Assembly: GCA_001953115.1 (NCBI GenBank)
Contig: LSSL01001278.1
Location: 1-41,244 of the forward strand
Reading direction: 5' to 3'
DNA length: 41,244 nt
Origin: Smittium mucronatum
Taxonomy: Eukaryota > Kickxellomycota > Harpellomycetes > Harpellales > Legeriomycetaceae
Part shown: one piece after another, positions 11,101 to 22,831 of the stretch
Numbering within the stretch: the first letter of the stretch is position 1
Layout: every line of letters starts with the position of its first letter
Position numbers and translations under genes: made by a program
Notes under the pieces: generated by a model
The model's input: the letters and a program-made list of their open reading frames with translations, nothing else
The model's database searches: none
What the model was told of the DNA's origin: nothing

Positions 11101-11661
11101 ACTGTAATACATTAGAAAATCATAAATCGATTAAAATTAAGTAAAGTGGGTTAAAAAAATACTGGCACAATATAAGCAAAAAATTAATGGTAAAAAAAAA
11201 TTTAAAAAATGTTTATAGCTTGTTTAATTAAAATGAGTTTGAAATTAAGAAATTTCTGAATGATTCTTCTGTTTGAAGAAAAAAGAATATTTTTTATTTT
11301 TTAAAAAAATTCTAAATAAATAAATGTATTTATAAAAAATAAAAATCAAATTGAAACCCCAAAAGGTTGGTAGTTATTTCTTTTGACATTTTGTGATAAT
11401 TATATTTTTATCAAGTGAAATAAAGTTTCTTAGGAAGTTTGAAGTTAAAATTTATAAATATCGTTATTGAATATAAAATCTGTTTTTGAAGAACACATTA
11501 ATATACAAGATGTTTTTTTTGATACTTTGGACTCTTTATTACCATATTAAAATAAAATTATGTATTAATGTAGGGAGTAGTAACATATATAATTCAAAAA
11601 AATATATTTAAGACTTAGATATAAAGGAAAATACATGTTTAACCTCCCCGCCCCCCCCCCC
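8166..11661. other. AT-rich desert, no supported gene
   Basis: The stretch is dominated by A and T runs. The only ORF of note (9094-9339, + strand) is low complexity with no recognisable domain. It ends in a run of 11 C next to the assembly gap. Confidence 0.6.
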
Positions 11662-12228
11662 NNNNNNNNNNNNNNNNNNNNNNNNNNNNNNNNNNNNNNN
11701 NNNNNNNNNNNNNNNNNNNNNNNNNNNNNNNNNNNNNNNNNNNNNNNNNNNNNNNNNNNNNNNNNNNNNNNNNNNNNNNNNNNNNNNNNNNNNNNNNNNN
11801 NNNNNNNNNNNNNNNNNNNNNNNNNNNNNNNNNNNNNNNNNNNNNNNNNNNNNNNNNNNNNNNNNNNNNNNNNNNNNNNNNNNNNNNNNNNNNNNNNNNN
11901 NNNNNNNNNNNNNNNNNNNNNNNNNNNNNNNNNNNNNNNNNNNNNNNNNNNNNNNNNNNNNNNNNNNNNNNNNNNNNNNNNNNNNNNNNNNNNNNNNNNN
12001 NNNNNNNNNNNNNNNNNNNNNNNNNNNNNNNNNNNNNNNNNNNNNNNNNNNNNNNNNNNNNNNNNNNNNNNNNNNNNNNNNNNNNNNNNNNNNNNNNNNN
12101 NNNNNNNNNNNNNNNNNNNNNNNNNNNNNNNNNNNNNNNNNNNNNNNNNNNNNNNNNNNNNNNNNNNNNNNNNNNNNNNNNNNNNNNNNNNNNNNNNNNN
12201 NNNNNNNNNNNNNNNNNNNNNNNNNNNN
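11662..12228. other. Assembly gap (567 N)
   Basis: Unresolved bases. The left flank ends in 11 C (11651-11661) and the right flank begins with 21 C (12229-12249), so the gap probably sits in or beside a long poly-C/poly-G tract. ORFs read through the N run are artefacts. Confidence 0.98.
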
Positions 12229-12249
12229 CCCCCCCCCCCCCCCCCCCCC

Positions 12250-15143
12250 TCATTAGAATGAAAAAAAGGTTGTTTAATTAAAAAAATATGAAAAAAAAAC
12301 ATACAGCACAAAATTGGTGATATTTTAAAATTAAATTGTTAAAATAAGAAATTTAATTTCTCTTTCAAAAAATTAACAATCTTAAATCGATATTTATCAC
12401 TAAAAAAAGCAGCTATACGAGGTAAATAGCAAATTTAATTAAATTTAATTAAAATAAAATGATATGGGTTTTAATTTATATACTTTTGGGTTAAATTAAG
12501 TTTTTATTATCGATGAGAATAATTTAAACCGTTTTATTATAATAAAAAGAGCTAAATTTTAGAAAAAGTAACAGATATTCTTAAAACTGCAAATAAATGA
12601 CTTCAACTAGATGCACATTAATTTGATAATTTTCCATTTAAGGGTTTCTTATTATCCAAAAATAAAATAAGATTAAATAATTAATTTAATTCTGAAGATT
12701 GGCTATTGTATCTAATGACGAATAATAAACTCACCTGTATTATTCCAAACAAAAATATTAATAGATTCTGATACTATGAGATTCATTTCATAAAATATTA
12801 ATTTATAATTGATTTTATGTGATTTTATGTGATTGAAACTATAAAATATTAGCCCGTATCACTTGACAATAAACCTAGTTGAATCATCGTGGCTAATTAT
12901 TGAATTAGAGCTCAAAAAGATATTTTCCAATAAAACTCATATAATTAGCTAAATATACCCGATTCAATTATGAACTCGGTTTTAATATGAGACTGATGCT
13001 AAATTAGATTAATTGATGCATACAAAACGTATTTTACTCCAAGCGTGTATCAAGAGTTTATAGCTCGTGTGGATTGAAATTTTGAGATTAAATTAAGCTC
13101 AAATTCTCTATTTTTAAACCTTAATATTGATTTATTCTCCCCTTAAGATCACATTTACTTTAAATTATAATTATGATTTAGTTTTTTTTTAAAAAAATTT
13201 TAAATATATATTTTTTATTTGGTGCTTACCAAAGAATAAAATTGATTTTTTTTTCTTTTAATTTTACATTTTTTGAATTATAACGAAAATAGCTGTAAAT
13301 TAAAAAAAAATTCTTAAAACCTAAGGATTTTTTAAATGGGTGTTATAATTTTTCAATTTTAATGTTTTTTTCTACTTTAAAATTTTTTTCCAGAACTAAT
13401 ATTAACAAATTTAACTAAATTTTTTTTTTTAAGCGTTTTTAATCTATTTTTACTCTTATATATATTATTTTTAGCTATTTAAGATCCGTAATTTTTTACC
13501 CATTTTATATAATGGAATTCAGAACCTGTTGAAAAAATAAATTTTTATAAAAATTTTACTGCTAAAATAAATCAAAGCATATATTTTACTAGATTTATAA
13601 TAATTTATTCCAATAAAAATCAAAAAAAAAATAAATAATTATATTATATTATTTCATTGTTTCATCTAAAGGTTATGACTTAATTTTTGAAAAAAAAGAC
13701 TAAAAGTAGCATAATCACCACCTTGAAAAAATTTGAATCGAATTTATTAATTTTAAATTATTTAATCTTTATTTTAGCTGTATAATTATTCTAAATATAT
13801 TATGATTATTTTAATAAATCGCAATTTAAGATAATGATAGTAGAAAATTACACGAAAACACTGAATAAACTATTTTTTACCTCTATAAGTTATTAATCTG
13901 CATTAATATTGAGGTTTTAAAAAAAATAGGTAAATTGTAATTTTTTTAATAATTAAATTCTATGTATACGTGAGGAAAATGAGTCTGTGTATGTGGAGGG
14001 GTGATAATATTTATAGTGATTTATACCTATTCAATGGATATTTAATTTTCTTTTATTTTTTTAAACAAATATCGATGATATAATAAAGCATTATACTCTA
14101 AATATTTTATAAGAATCATAAATTTAGTTAAATGTTGCTTAATCCTCCACCACCTCTGAGATTTGAAACACAAAAAAAATTGATACTTCTAAAATTTTAG
14201 AATATGATATTTTATAGCATATTTTAATAAGATTTAAACTTTAATGTTATTAATTTGTAAATAAAATAAAATTTTCGATTTAGTTTCAGCTTAAATTTAA
14301 AAATATAGACCTTAATACTATAAAAAATACTTATGACCTCAATTATGTTTTTGAAGAAAACTATATGACCTGAAAAAATATTTTATAGTTAATTTTTGAC
14401 TAAAATAGCAATAAAACTATTTATATTAAAATAATATTCCTTATTAGAACTTAAAAACCTAATAAGAGCCTTTCAGATAATAATAATAATAAAAATAATT
14501 AAAACAGGAAAAATATACAGTATCTAATAATATATACGTTTGTGAAATTTAAAATAATAATATTTTTTTGATTAATCACCCAATAATTTACTGTTTAACA
14601 TAAGTAGCTATGATTTACCATAAAGGAAAGTTTATCTTAAATAGATATGATATCAAAGAAAATTCAGATAAAATATGATGTTTAGAAATATTACAAAGGG
14701 TAAAAAATATATATAGTTTTATATATGAAGCTATTTTTCAAAATATTTTGATTATTGTCGAATAATAGAGAGACTATTTTGCCTTATAAGGACTCAGAGG
14801 GGTTTTGAGGAAGAACCTCGTATAACGATAGTAGGAAAAAAGGATGTTATTAAGATAAAATTCATTGGATATAGTTCACTATATTTATAGATAATAGGTT
14901 ATAAAATAAAACTAAAAAGAGCATTTTTTTCTCCACACAGGCATAAGACTGTTGAAAACATCCAAATTCTCACAAATTTTCTTGGAAAAGAGAATAAGTT
15001 ACCATCATTTAAAATAAAGTTATTTAAAACAGCCTTTATTCCATTTTTTCGGTTTATAAATTTCTCTTTAAAATCAATAATTTTGATTTTTTAAAATTTT
15101 TTTCGTTTTAATTAGCTTTTTTTTTTGTATCGCTAAATTTTAT
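12250..15143. other. AT-rich desert, no supported gene
   Basis: The sequence is mostly A and T runs. The segment 12720-13100 is slightly less AT-rich and contains a direct duplication of GATTTTATGT (about 12814-12833), but no gene. The segment near 14770-14830 (around TTTTGAGGAAGAACC) may be the far end of the dispersed repeat that starts at 15144; see findings. Confidence 0.55.
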
Positions 15144-15737
15144 TGTAAGATAACGTCATTAAAAACAACCTTGAGAAAATATAAAAAAAAGAAAAGAACT
15201 TATAGAAAAAACTATTTATCCTAACTACAATAAGTTCCTCTGCTGGACTACCGGCTGTGTACCTACGGGAAAAGGGTGCAATTTACCAACCGAAATACCC
15301 CCTTTGTAATTGCTTCAAGTATGAGATCTACTGAGGTTACTTGCAGTCAAGAATTAAGCTCTTTGTCAATGAAAATTAGTTCATTAAAACTAATGAGCTC
15401 CTAGTCAGAGCCTAATTCTAACAGGATCAATAAAATCAGACTCCTACCCAATCTTGGGATTGATCGAAATGGCTTTCCTACAAATAGCTGTTAGAAGCTG
15501 AGATCCGTCTGGCTGTCTAACGCTGGACTTGTGCACTAGAATATGTCTCAGCTGTGTTAAACGCTCGGTTCCTCCTGTTTCGAGATGGTCCTCCTCTGGA
15601 ATCGCTGTCCTCCAAATCGCTGTGCGCTATCTCCACTACTCCCAACCAAGAATAGTACAACGTTGTGTGAAATTTTGGTTATGTGTACTTCAAAAAGTAC
15701 ACTATTAAGTCCCTAAACCACAGCAAGGTATTTCACA
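15144..15737 (-). repeat. Dispersed repeat, copy A (about 594 bp)
   Basis: The reverse complement of this segment aligns along nearly its whole length with 36955-37545. Long shared words include TTGACAAAGAGCTTA, AGCTATTTGTAGGAAAGCCA, GACTAGGAGCTCATTAG and TTTCACACAA. It is much less AT-rich than its surroundings. No long ORF is present on either strand, so it looks non-coding. In repeat orientation it begins near TGTGAAATACC and ends near TTATCTTACA; the TG...CA ends suggest an LTR-like boundary, but I found no target-site duplication. Function and class are unknown. Confidence 0.8.
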
Positions 15738-16800
15738 CTTAGGGGGTTTGATTCCTATTGAGTCGATAAAAATCTCATTAATATCTACTGTTTTCTTGTT
15801 TAATGAAACTATAGAGAAATATTTAATTACATCTTTTAAAAAATATTGGATTGATTTCTTTATTTAATTTTATTTGAACTTTATTAATACTATTCCTATA
15901 TATTAAATACAAAGATATATGAAGAAACCATCAAATTGCAAACCGGCTCACTAGGACCTCCCTTCCATTTAGGCTTTGAGTCCATGAATTTCATATTTAA
16001 CTAATAACATAACAGCATAACAATGGATTTTTAGGGTAAATATGGATTGTAAAAAAATAAAAAATCCAGAATATTCTACTCATCATCTATTTATTACACC
16101 TAGCGCAAATATATTGGATCCGTTTAAATATTACTTGTAAATTTTTTTTTAAATTTATCGTATATCGAGGTATATTTAGGGCGGAGTGAATACAGACTTT
16201 AATTTATCTATAACGAATTAAAAAAAAAAAAAAGTCTTTTAATTACAAAATTTTCTAATTAAAATACTTTGGCGCCTATATATTATCATTTTTACTGCAA
16301 ACACATGGTACTTTTGCTAATTAATAGAGCTGGAATAGATTTAATTTAGTTAAATATTTTGAAGAATGGTAATTATTAAATGGCTAGTGGCCCATGTTCA
16401 TCAACCAATAAATTCGTCCCAGAAAAATGAAGATGTTTTCATAAAAATATAAGCATTTGATGTTTTTTATTTTTAATTTGAAATGTTCTGTTTTTCGAAC
16501 TAGAAATAATTCCCTCGAAAAATAGCTCAATATCAAAACAAAAGCGCCTCCAGAGTCATATAAGATACCAAAATAGAGTCCACTATTTCGAAATGACTTG
16601 TAAATTTTAATGTCCTGTGCAACAACTCAAGTTACATACAACTAAAAAATAACTTAATCCATTGAAGAAAATTTTTGCGTGGTTGGTATAATAATTTTAT
16701 AAGTAAAAAAAAGGCTGTTTATCAAAAGTGAAATGAAATCCCGAGTCGCTAGGGTGTTAAAAGAATGAAAAATTTACAAACTTGGGAATAAATATATGAT
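15738..16800. other. Spacer downstream of ARS2, no supported gene
   Basis: Less AT-rich patches occur at 15738-15775, 15935-15990 and 16380-16600. The first contains a B-box-like word, GGTTTGATTCC (15746-15756). No ORF or RNA gene can be supported. Polyadenylation signals for ARS2 are not obvious close to its stop. Confidence 0.5.
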
Positions 16801-19662
16801 CTAAAACCCATAATCTGGTTCAGCGTCTCCAGGTGCGTCCAGGTCAACGTATGATCTAACTGATCTAGGATCTTGTCTGAAGTTGTTCCTATATGGGAAT
16901 AAAGATATATATTAGCCTTATATCCAATAAAAAAAAAGTGGTTAAATTTCAATGTAATTGATGCTATCTCACATAGGGGACATTTGGTTTTGGGAGGCCG
17001 GACCCATCATCAAGGGATTGATAAGCCCATTGTGGCCTGTGTTGATGTTAACAGGATTAGAATTGATACTAAGGTTGCCATGCATAGGTGTGTGAACCAT
17101 GGGTCTTTGCCAGCCCATCATTTGGGGATTCACGTATGGGATATGACCACCGGGAAAACTGCGATTATGACCTTGGATCCCTCCCATCGGATTTGGACCC
17201 ATGCCAAAACTGTTTATATATGGTGGGACATGCATCATCATAGGCCTGGCAGGTCTGTTACCAGGATTACCATTCATCATCATTTGATAAGGATAGATCA
17301 TCCCAGGGAAATTTCCGGGTGTGTGTCTAGCTTGGTTTGCACTCATACTATTGAAATTCGCATAATTGGAACCAAAGGGTGCGTTCTGATTACCGGGAAA
17401 TTGGTTAAAGTTGTGATTGTTAGAGTTGTTAGTCATTTGCCCAGCTCCAAGAGGAAGATAATTAGGTGCATCGACAACAAAGTTGTTGAAGAAATCAACA
17501 CTGGAAATCAAAGAGGAATCCACCAAACTTGAATGCTTATTGATTATATGTCTACGGATAAAAGTATCACCTTTAAATAATTTATCACAAACAGTACATC
17601 TAAAACGACCTTTGTCCTTTGGCTTAATAAGATCTTTAAAGTGTTCTATGCTTGATTCTTCATACAATTTTCCGCCTTGTTTGTAGATATCTTTTATGGA
17701 GGGTCTTTCTATTATTGCTTTGTTTTTGGTATCAATAGATCTTGCCCAATTATTTCCTGAGCTATATGAAGATTTTCCATCTTTTAAAACGCGTCTAAGA
17801 TGATGCTTGGGGCATTTACGAAAGAAATCCTCAATATTATCAGAAACATTACAACAATAATAGCAATAGAAGTGAACATTTCTCAAATATTCGATGGATA
17901 TATCAAGCTCCTTTGTGTCTATAAGAAGCTGTAGTTCGTCCTCTTGCGAGTTTGATTGACTGTCATTCTCTACGGACAATTTATTTTCATCTAAATTGCT
18001 TTCAGGCTCAGAATCTTTCATTGGTACATCTTTTGCATCGCTAATTACATTAGATGATGATTGAACGGCTTTTACAGCTTCCTCTACAACCATCTCTGTG
18101 TCATCGTTGTTGCCGACAAGATTTTCTTTATCTACATCACCAATGATGGCATCCTCTTCAGGTAAAATTTTGGACTCAGTTTGAGTCACATTTTTAAGAA
18201 GGTCGATAGGACCATTTTTAGCTTCATAATCCGTCTTAATTTTAATAGAAAGCTCCTCGACTTTTTTTTTAATCAAAACAGATGATGCGAAAGAGGCATC
18301 TTTAGTGCGGTTATCAAACTCCAATACAGCCTTCCTAACGTTAGAAAGATCACTTAAAATCCTAGATGGGGTACTAGATATTTCAGGAGCAAACCGATTC
18401 TGAGCAAAAGAATTTTCAGAATGTATCGACAAATGAAACACAAAATTTTCTATCTTTGTGTCATTTAGTTTTTCCAGAGCTGCATCCATATCTGTACCAC
18501 TCTTGAATTTTACCCATCCAAATCTGTGAAAGTTTTTGTTGTAGCTGGGTTCAGAAAAAGAAAGATACTCAAAGCCGTCTACTTTTTTGAATTCTTCTTC
18601 TAACATGGCTCTTGATACACTTGGAGGTACAGTCCTAATGAAAAGAGTAGAAGATCCTCCATCTGCATCTTTAGGAAGATCGTCTGGGGAATTAGGTCCA
18701 TCAGGAACTTCACTAGTTTCATCATCTAAACGGGTACAAAGCGTAAGTTTTATGGAATTACAAATATGTATATTAACAATAAGCATACCAGTGCCAGTGT
18801 AGTTTAAACACAGGCTATCGAGCTTTCCGCTATTAAGATTTTCTACAAATGATGAGTACAATGGCTTCTTGAATTCGGTTTGTATTTTTTCACGTTCGAG
18901 CTTGACTTCAGGCCGATACTTCTCAATAAACCAATCTTCATTTTTGTGGCTTTCAAAAAACATTTCAAACAACTTTCGAAGAGCCAAACGTCTATATTCT
19001 TCGTATTCCAAACTGAGTTCTTCGTGTTCAATTGGTTCCTTTTCATTAAGACTCTTCTTCCAATCGCAAAAATATCTAAATGAAACAACTAAATCGAAAG
19101 AAGTGGGATCAGCCAATTTAACGCCCTGTCTTTCATTTTCACCGTATCCTCTATAATCTCGACGCCTACCGCCTCTAGAATAATCGTTGCTCTCATCTCT
19201 GAAAACACAAGAATATAAATATTGGGATTTATTAGAATTTAAAATGTGATAAAGGAAAGAATACCTCGTGTTATAATTATCTCTTTGTTGATTGTATCTG
19301 GAGCTTCCATCTCCGTAAGGCCTTTGTCTGGATCGATTGTTGTATGAAGATGTAGAACGATAGCTATCGTCTCTTTCGTTATACCGGGAAGTTCTTGGGG
19401 CTGGGGATCTGGAACGACTTCTACCAAGATCGGCATCTAAAAAAAACTTTGATGATAAAAATTGGAAGAAACGAAAGTGAAAATTCGGAGAAATACCATT
19501 TGGAGATCTATCGCGCTTGACCCTCCCATATCTGTCTATCTCTCTTTCGTTATACCTCTCCGGACTTATACGCTCTCGACGATAAGCCTGTCTACGAAAA
19601 CTGAGAGAATCATCAGAGTTGTACTCGTCGAATTTTCTAGACCCTTCATCAGTATTTGACAT
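16801..19662 (-). CDS. SRRT: ARS2/SERRATE RNA effector protein, five coding exons
   Basis: Exons 19662-19497, 19436-19265, 19198-18789, 18725-16973 and 16888-16801 join into 862 codons plus TAG; human ARS2 is about 870. ARS2 bridges the nuclear cap-binding complex to RNA 3'-end processing, decay, export and small-RNA pathways. Order: Arg/Ser/Tyr-rich N-terminus (1-140); conserved helical core (about 150-235, with HKNEDWFIEKYRPEV); acidic linker; RRM-like domain (about 276-350, TLFIRTVPPSVSRAMLEEEF, then FGWVKF); acidic linker; block from YLRNVHFYCYYC (about 525-560); C2H2 finger C-x2-C-x12-H-x4-H (626-647) followed by VDFFNNFVVDAP; Met/Asn/Gly-rich tail; last exon with DPRSVRSYVDLDAP (840-853), the terminal cap-binding motif of the family. 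Introns are 60, 66, 63 and 84 nt, with donors GTATTT, GTATTC, GTATGC and GTGAGA. Family assignment is strong; exon joins are inferred from splice signals and homology. Confidence 0.95.
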
Positions 19663-19663
19663 T

Positions 19664-19731
19664 CTAAGTAGTTTAATTTAATTGAAAGGAATAAAATCTA
19701 ATATATAAGCAAAAGATAAGATGAATCATAC
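19664..19731 (-). other. Putative 5' UTR intron of ARS2
   Basis: On the - strand, GTATGATTC begins at 19731 directly after AAATAG, and CTACTTAG ends at 19664, one base before the start codon. The 68-nt length and GTAT donor match the other introns of the gene. Splicing here would place a non-coding first exon above 19731. Inferred from signals only. Confidence 0.5.
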
Positions 19732-20649
19732 CTATTTCCTTGTTGATTTATTCTAAATTGGGACTGTGGATTATATTCAGCTATTGAGAATACTAGTGAA
19801 CGATTATAAAATAATTTTAATTACTATAAAACTATGAGGTAAAAAAACTCAATGACGATATACAGGATCATTTATTTGGTATTCTTTAGAAATTTGATTA
19901 GTTTAAAATTTGAAAGAATTCCAAGTTGTAATAAAAATAGATGATCATGATTACCAATAAATATAACAAAGGGACAAACTAAATATTATGTGACTATAGC
20001 TTTGATCAAAATTACAGGGTCGAATAAAGATATAAAAGATAATGTGAATGACATAGTGAGATGTGTGAGGTATAGCATGATGATAGAAATTCGAAATATT
20101 GTGTATAATAAAATGCTTACCAATTTAAAAACAGAAAGAGATAGCAAATTTATTATTGATCGCAATTTGTTGTTAATATACTGTTCTAAAACATACAAAT
20201 AGCCAATCAAATTTTAAATTTTAAATTCGAATACTGTTTTTTAATTGGAAAATAGTACTACACCTCGCGTAATACGTGTTTCTAATCTAATCAATAAATG
20301 ATCCAGTAACTATAAAATTTTGTGGTCTTTCTTAAGAGACTATTTGATAAGCCACAAAACATTTAAAACGCAATTGTATATTCTCTATGTCTAATGCGAA
20401 AGAATTAAATCAACTTGTGTGCTGTATTGTAAGAGATATCATCCTAGATATTAAAATCTAAAGCAGTGGAGCTTAACTAGAATAGAAACCTGGGTGTGAT
20501 GAAAAATAATGTGATATAACTATTGGCCTATCTACATTTCGCCTACTTTTTGGCAACTTGTAATAAAAGCTTAATCCATAAACTTAAATTGGTGTAATAT
20601 GGGAACGCGAGTGATTTCTATTCATAAATAAAATCTGAATTATTTATGC
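19732..20649. other. Upstream flank of ARS2, no supported gene
   Basis: The ARS2 promoter should lie here. ORFs of about 70 codons overlap on both strands at 19986-20210, and neither has a recognisable domain. The segment 20240-20640 is less AT-rich than the desert beyond and contains a hairpin at 20318-20359. It may be decayed repeat DNA. Confidence 0.4.
20318..20359. repeat. Hairpin
   Basis: TTTTGTGG (20318-20325) pairs perfectly with CCACAAAA (20352-20359). The loop contains a smaller imperfect palindrome, GTCTTTCTTAAGAGAC (20325-20340). No known family. Confidence 0.55.
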
Positions 20650-20720
20650 TAACTGGCCGATCAGGAAGGCTAAATGTGCAGTAGATCAATAGTCCTGATA
20701 CCGAAGAGATAGGTCAGTTA
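20650..20720. repeat. Two-part GC-richer hairpin, possible structured RNA or element end
   Basis: TAACTGGCC (20650-20658) pairs with GGTCAGTTA (20712-20720) with one G-U pair. ATCAGGA (20660-20666) pairs perfectly with TCCTGAT (20693-20699). One side has a single-base bulge and the other an internal strand of 12 bases. Sixteen pairs in an otherwise AT-rich neighbourhood is notable. I do not recognise an RNA family. Confidence 0.5.
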
Positions 20721-20825
20721 GTACTGTCTTTTATTTCAAAGCTAAAGAATAAGTCTTTCAAAAATAAACTTAATGCTAATCTTCAATAATATAGTGATAT
20801 CGTACTTAAGCACCGAATTTAACTT

Positions 20826-20935
20826 AAAATGCTATCCTGGAATAGAGCTACCAGCTATGAAGCCTTTGCTGAAAAGAGATGCGTTAGGCCCTTATTCGCC
20901 TTAATATACCACATTCCAATGAAGTATGAGCTGTA
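20826..20935 (-). repeat. Dispersed repeat, diverged fragment D
   Basis: The segment GAGCTACCAGCTATGAAGCC through AAGTATGAGCTG resembles copy A on the same strand (15246-15332: GGACTACCGGCTGTG through CAAGTATGAGATCT), with many substitutions and small gaps. By eye the match is modest, so it is an old fragment at best. Confidence 0.35.
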
Positions 20936-22831
20936 AAACAACGAAAAAGAACTAGTTGAAGAAAATCCTGGAACTTTCTGTCGTATTGGATTTCTTATAA
21001 TTAAATAAAAACATTAGCAACTGTTTAAAACAAAAAAAATTATGTAAATTCTTATTTACTAAATCTATTTTTTCTATTTGGCGATTAGGATTTTTATTCC
21101 TATATAACAAAGCATAATAAACGAAAGTTTTTATTGAGAAAAAAATAAAATGACTGTTTTAAATATTTTTTTCTGAATCTGTTAAACGAATCAAAAAAAA
21201 TTAAAAAAATTATAATTGAAAATTTATAATAATTTTTTATAGAGGAACAAAATTTGTGACATAATAAAATACTGATGAGCTATACCTTTTGGTTTTGAGT
21301 TTTATCTTAGATTTTATATCATGTTAATTATTTAAATTTCAAGAAAAAAAGATCCAGGAAACATATTCTATTTTGGAAATACGCTTTTTTCCTTGACCTT
21401 ACGTTAAAAAAAGTTTGGGATTATTTTTCAATATAGATAAAAAAAATTTTATATTGGATTATTTTGATTTTTGTTGATATAATCAGTGATTGAATATTAG
21501 TGATATAATTACTTTTCAGGAAAAAATTTTATTAATAACAATTCACTTGCTATAAATACACCTATATTTTTCCATTAAAAAATATATAAACTTATTCTTT
21601 TAAAACCAACAGTGTATTTTGATAAAAATATCCTACAGCTTAAAATAATGATTAATTTTTAACTCTCCCTTTTTTACAAAACTAATTGTTTTATGAGACC
21701 TTCATAGTTATAAAATTAATTTTATAGAAACAATTCTTCTGTTTTTAAAAAAAATAAAGAAAAGATGACCCATCTACAAATCATAAATATTGATCTCTGT
21801 GTAAATTATTACAATCAATTGTGATTATTCTCAATTTTGCGAATATATGTCATCATTTTTGTAATTTTCTGTTGTTATAAATAACTATTTGCCCAAAAAC
21901 CCTAGATTGAAATATCATATTTCAGAAGATTATTAATTTGTAATTTAGTTTTTTTTAAAAAAAAGGAATTAAACTATGGTTATTTAACATAATTATAGTT
22001 ATTATGTCATTTTGGTTTCATTAATTATTATATACTTTCTCTGTACTTTAAATAAACCTGATTCTCTGGTATTATCTGAAATATTAAATCAAAAAAATGA
22101 TTGAAATTTCTGAAATAATATTAAATTTGATTGAAATTTTAAAATTTCGTCAATAATAAACTATTTATTTTTACACGATTAAATATTTCAGAAATATAAG
22201 AACATCTTTATAATAATATATATATATATATGTAATAATTGGCAAAAAAAAAAAAAAAGAATGGATAATGGTCAATTTTATTAATCTAGAAATAAGTTAA
22301 AATTCATAATTTGTTTCAAATCGTAGATTTTTTTTTTCTTAGAAATTTCAGAAAAAAATCTATGATTTATAAAATATTCGATATACCTCCATGGTAAAAA
22401 AATTATATGATAGTTTGAAAAGCGAATCAATAAATTAGTGTTTTTTTTTCGTTTTTGTAATTTATACTTGGAAAGAATTAATATAAATTTGGATTATAAA
22501 ACAACTAATTTATATTTTCTGAGTTTAAAAAGATAATAATAACACTTAAAATACTTTTTAATAGATTATTTTATAACTGGGTCAAAACATAACTATTATA
22601 ATAATTTTTAGGTTTTTTCCTTCAATATTTACCCTCGTAGTTGCTATTTTAACTTTGGATCTAAAATTAAAAATAAAAATAAATTAATCTTAATCTTAAT
22701 ATTACCTTTAAATTTAATGATTTCAATATTTCAATATTTAATTATACATATCACTAATAATCAAATATTAGATATTCAGTTTATTTTTTTAAGGTTTTTA
22801 CTTACTCAAAATTAAAATAACCAAAAATTGA

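Noticed and set aside
11565..12311. Long ORFs on both strands across the gap
   Set aside because: They are mostly N translated as X; the flanking codons are proline or glycine from C/G homopolymers.
15144..15737. Copy A as a tRNA-headed SINE
   Set aside because: The only B-box-like word lies outside the repeat and points away from its body; copy B lacks it.
16984..17532. 182-codon + strand ORF opposite ARS2
   Set aside because: It is a shadow of the Met/Asn/Gly-rich ARS2 tail; the - strand frame carries the conserved finger and terminal motif.
19986..20210. Overlapping ~70-codon ORFs on both strands upstream of ARS2
   Set aside because: Both strands are open at once and neither has a recognisable motif or start context.
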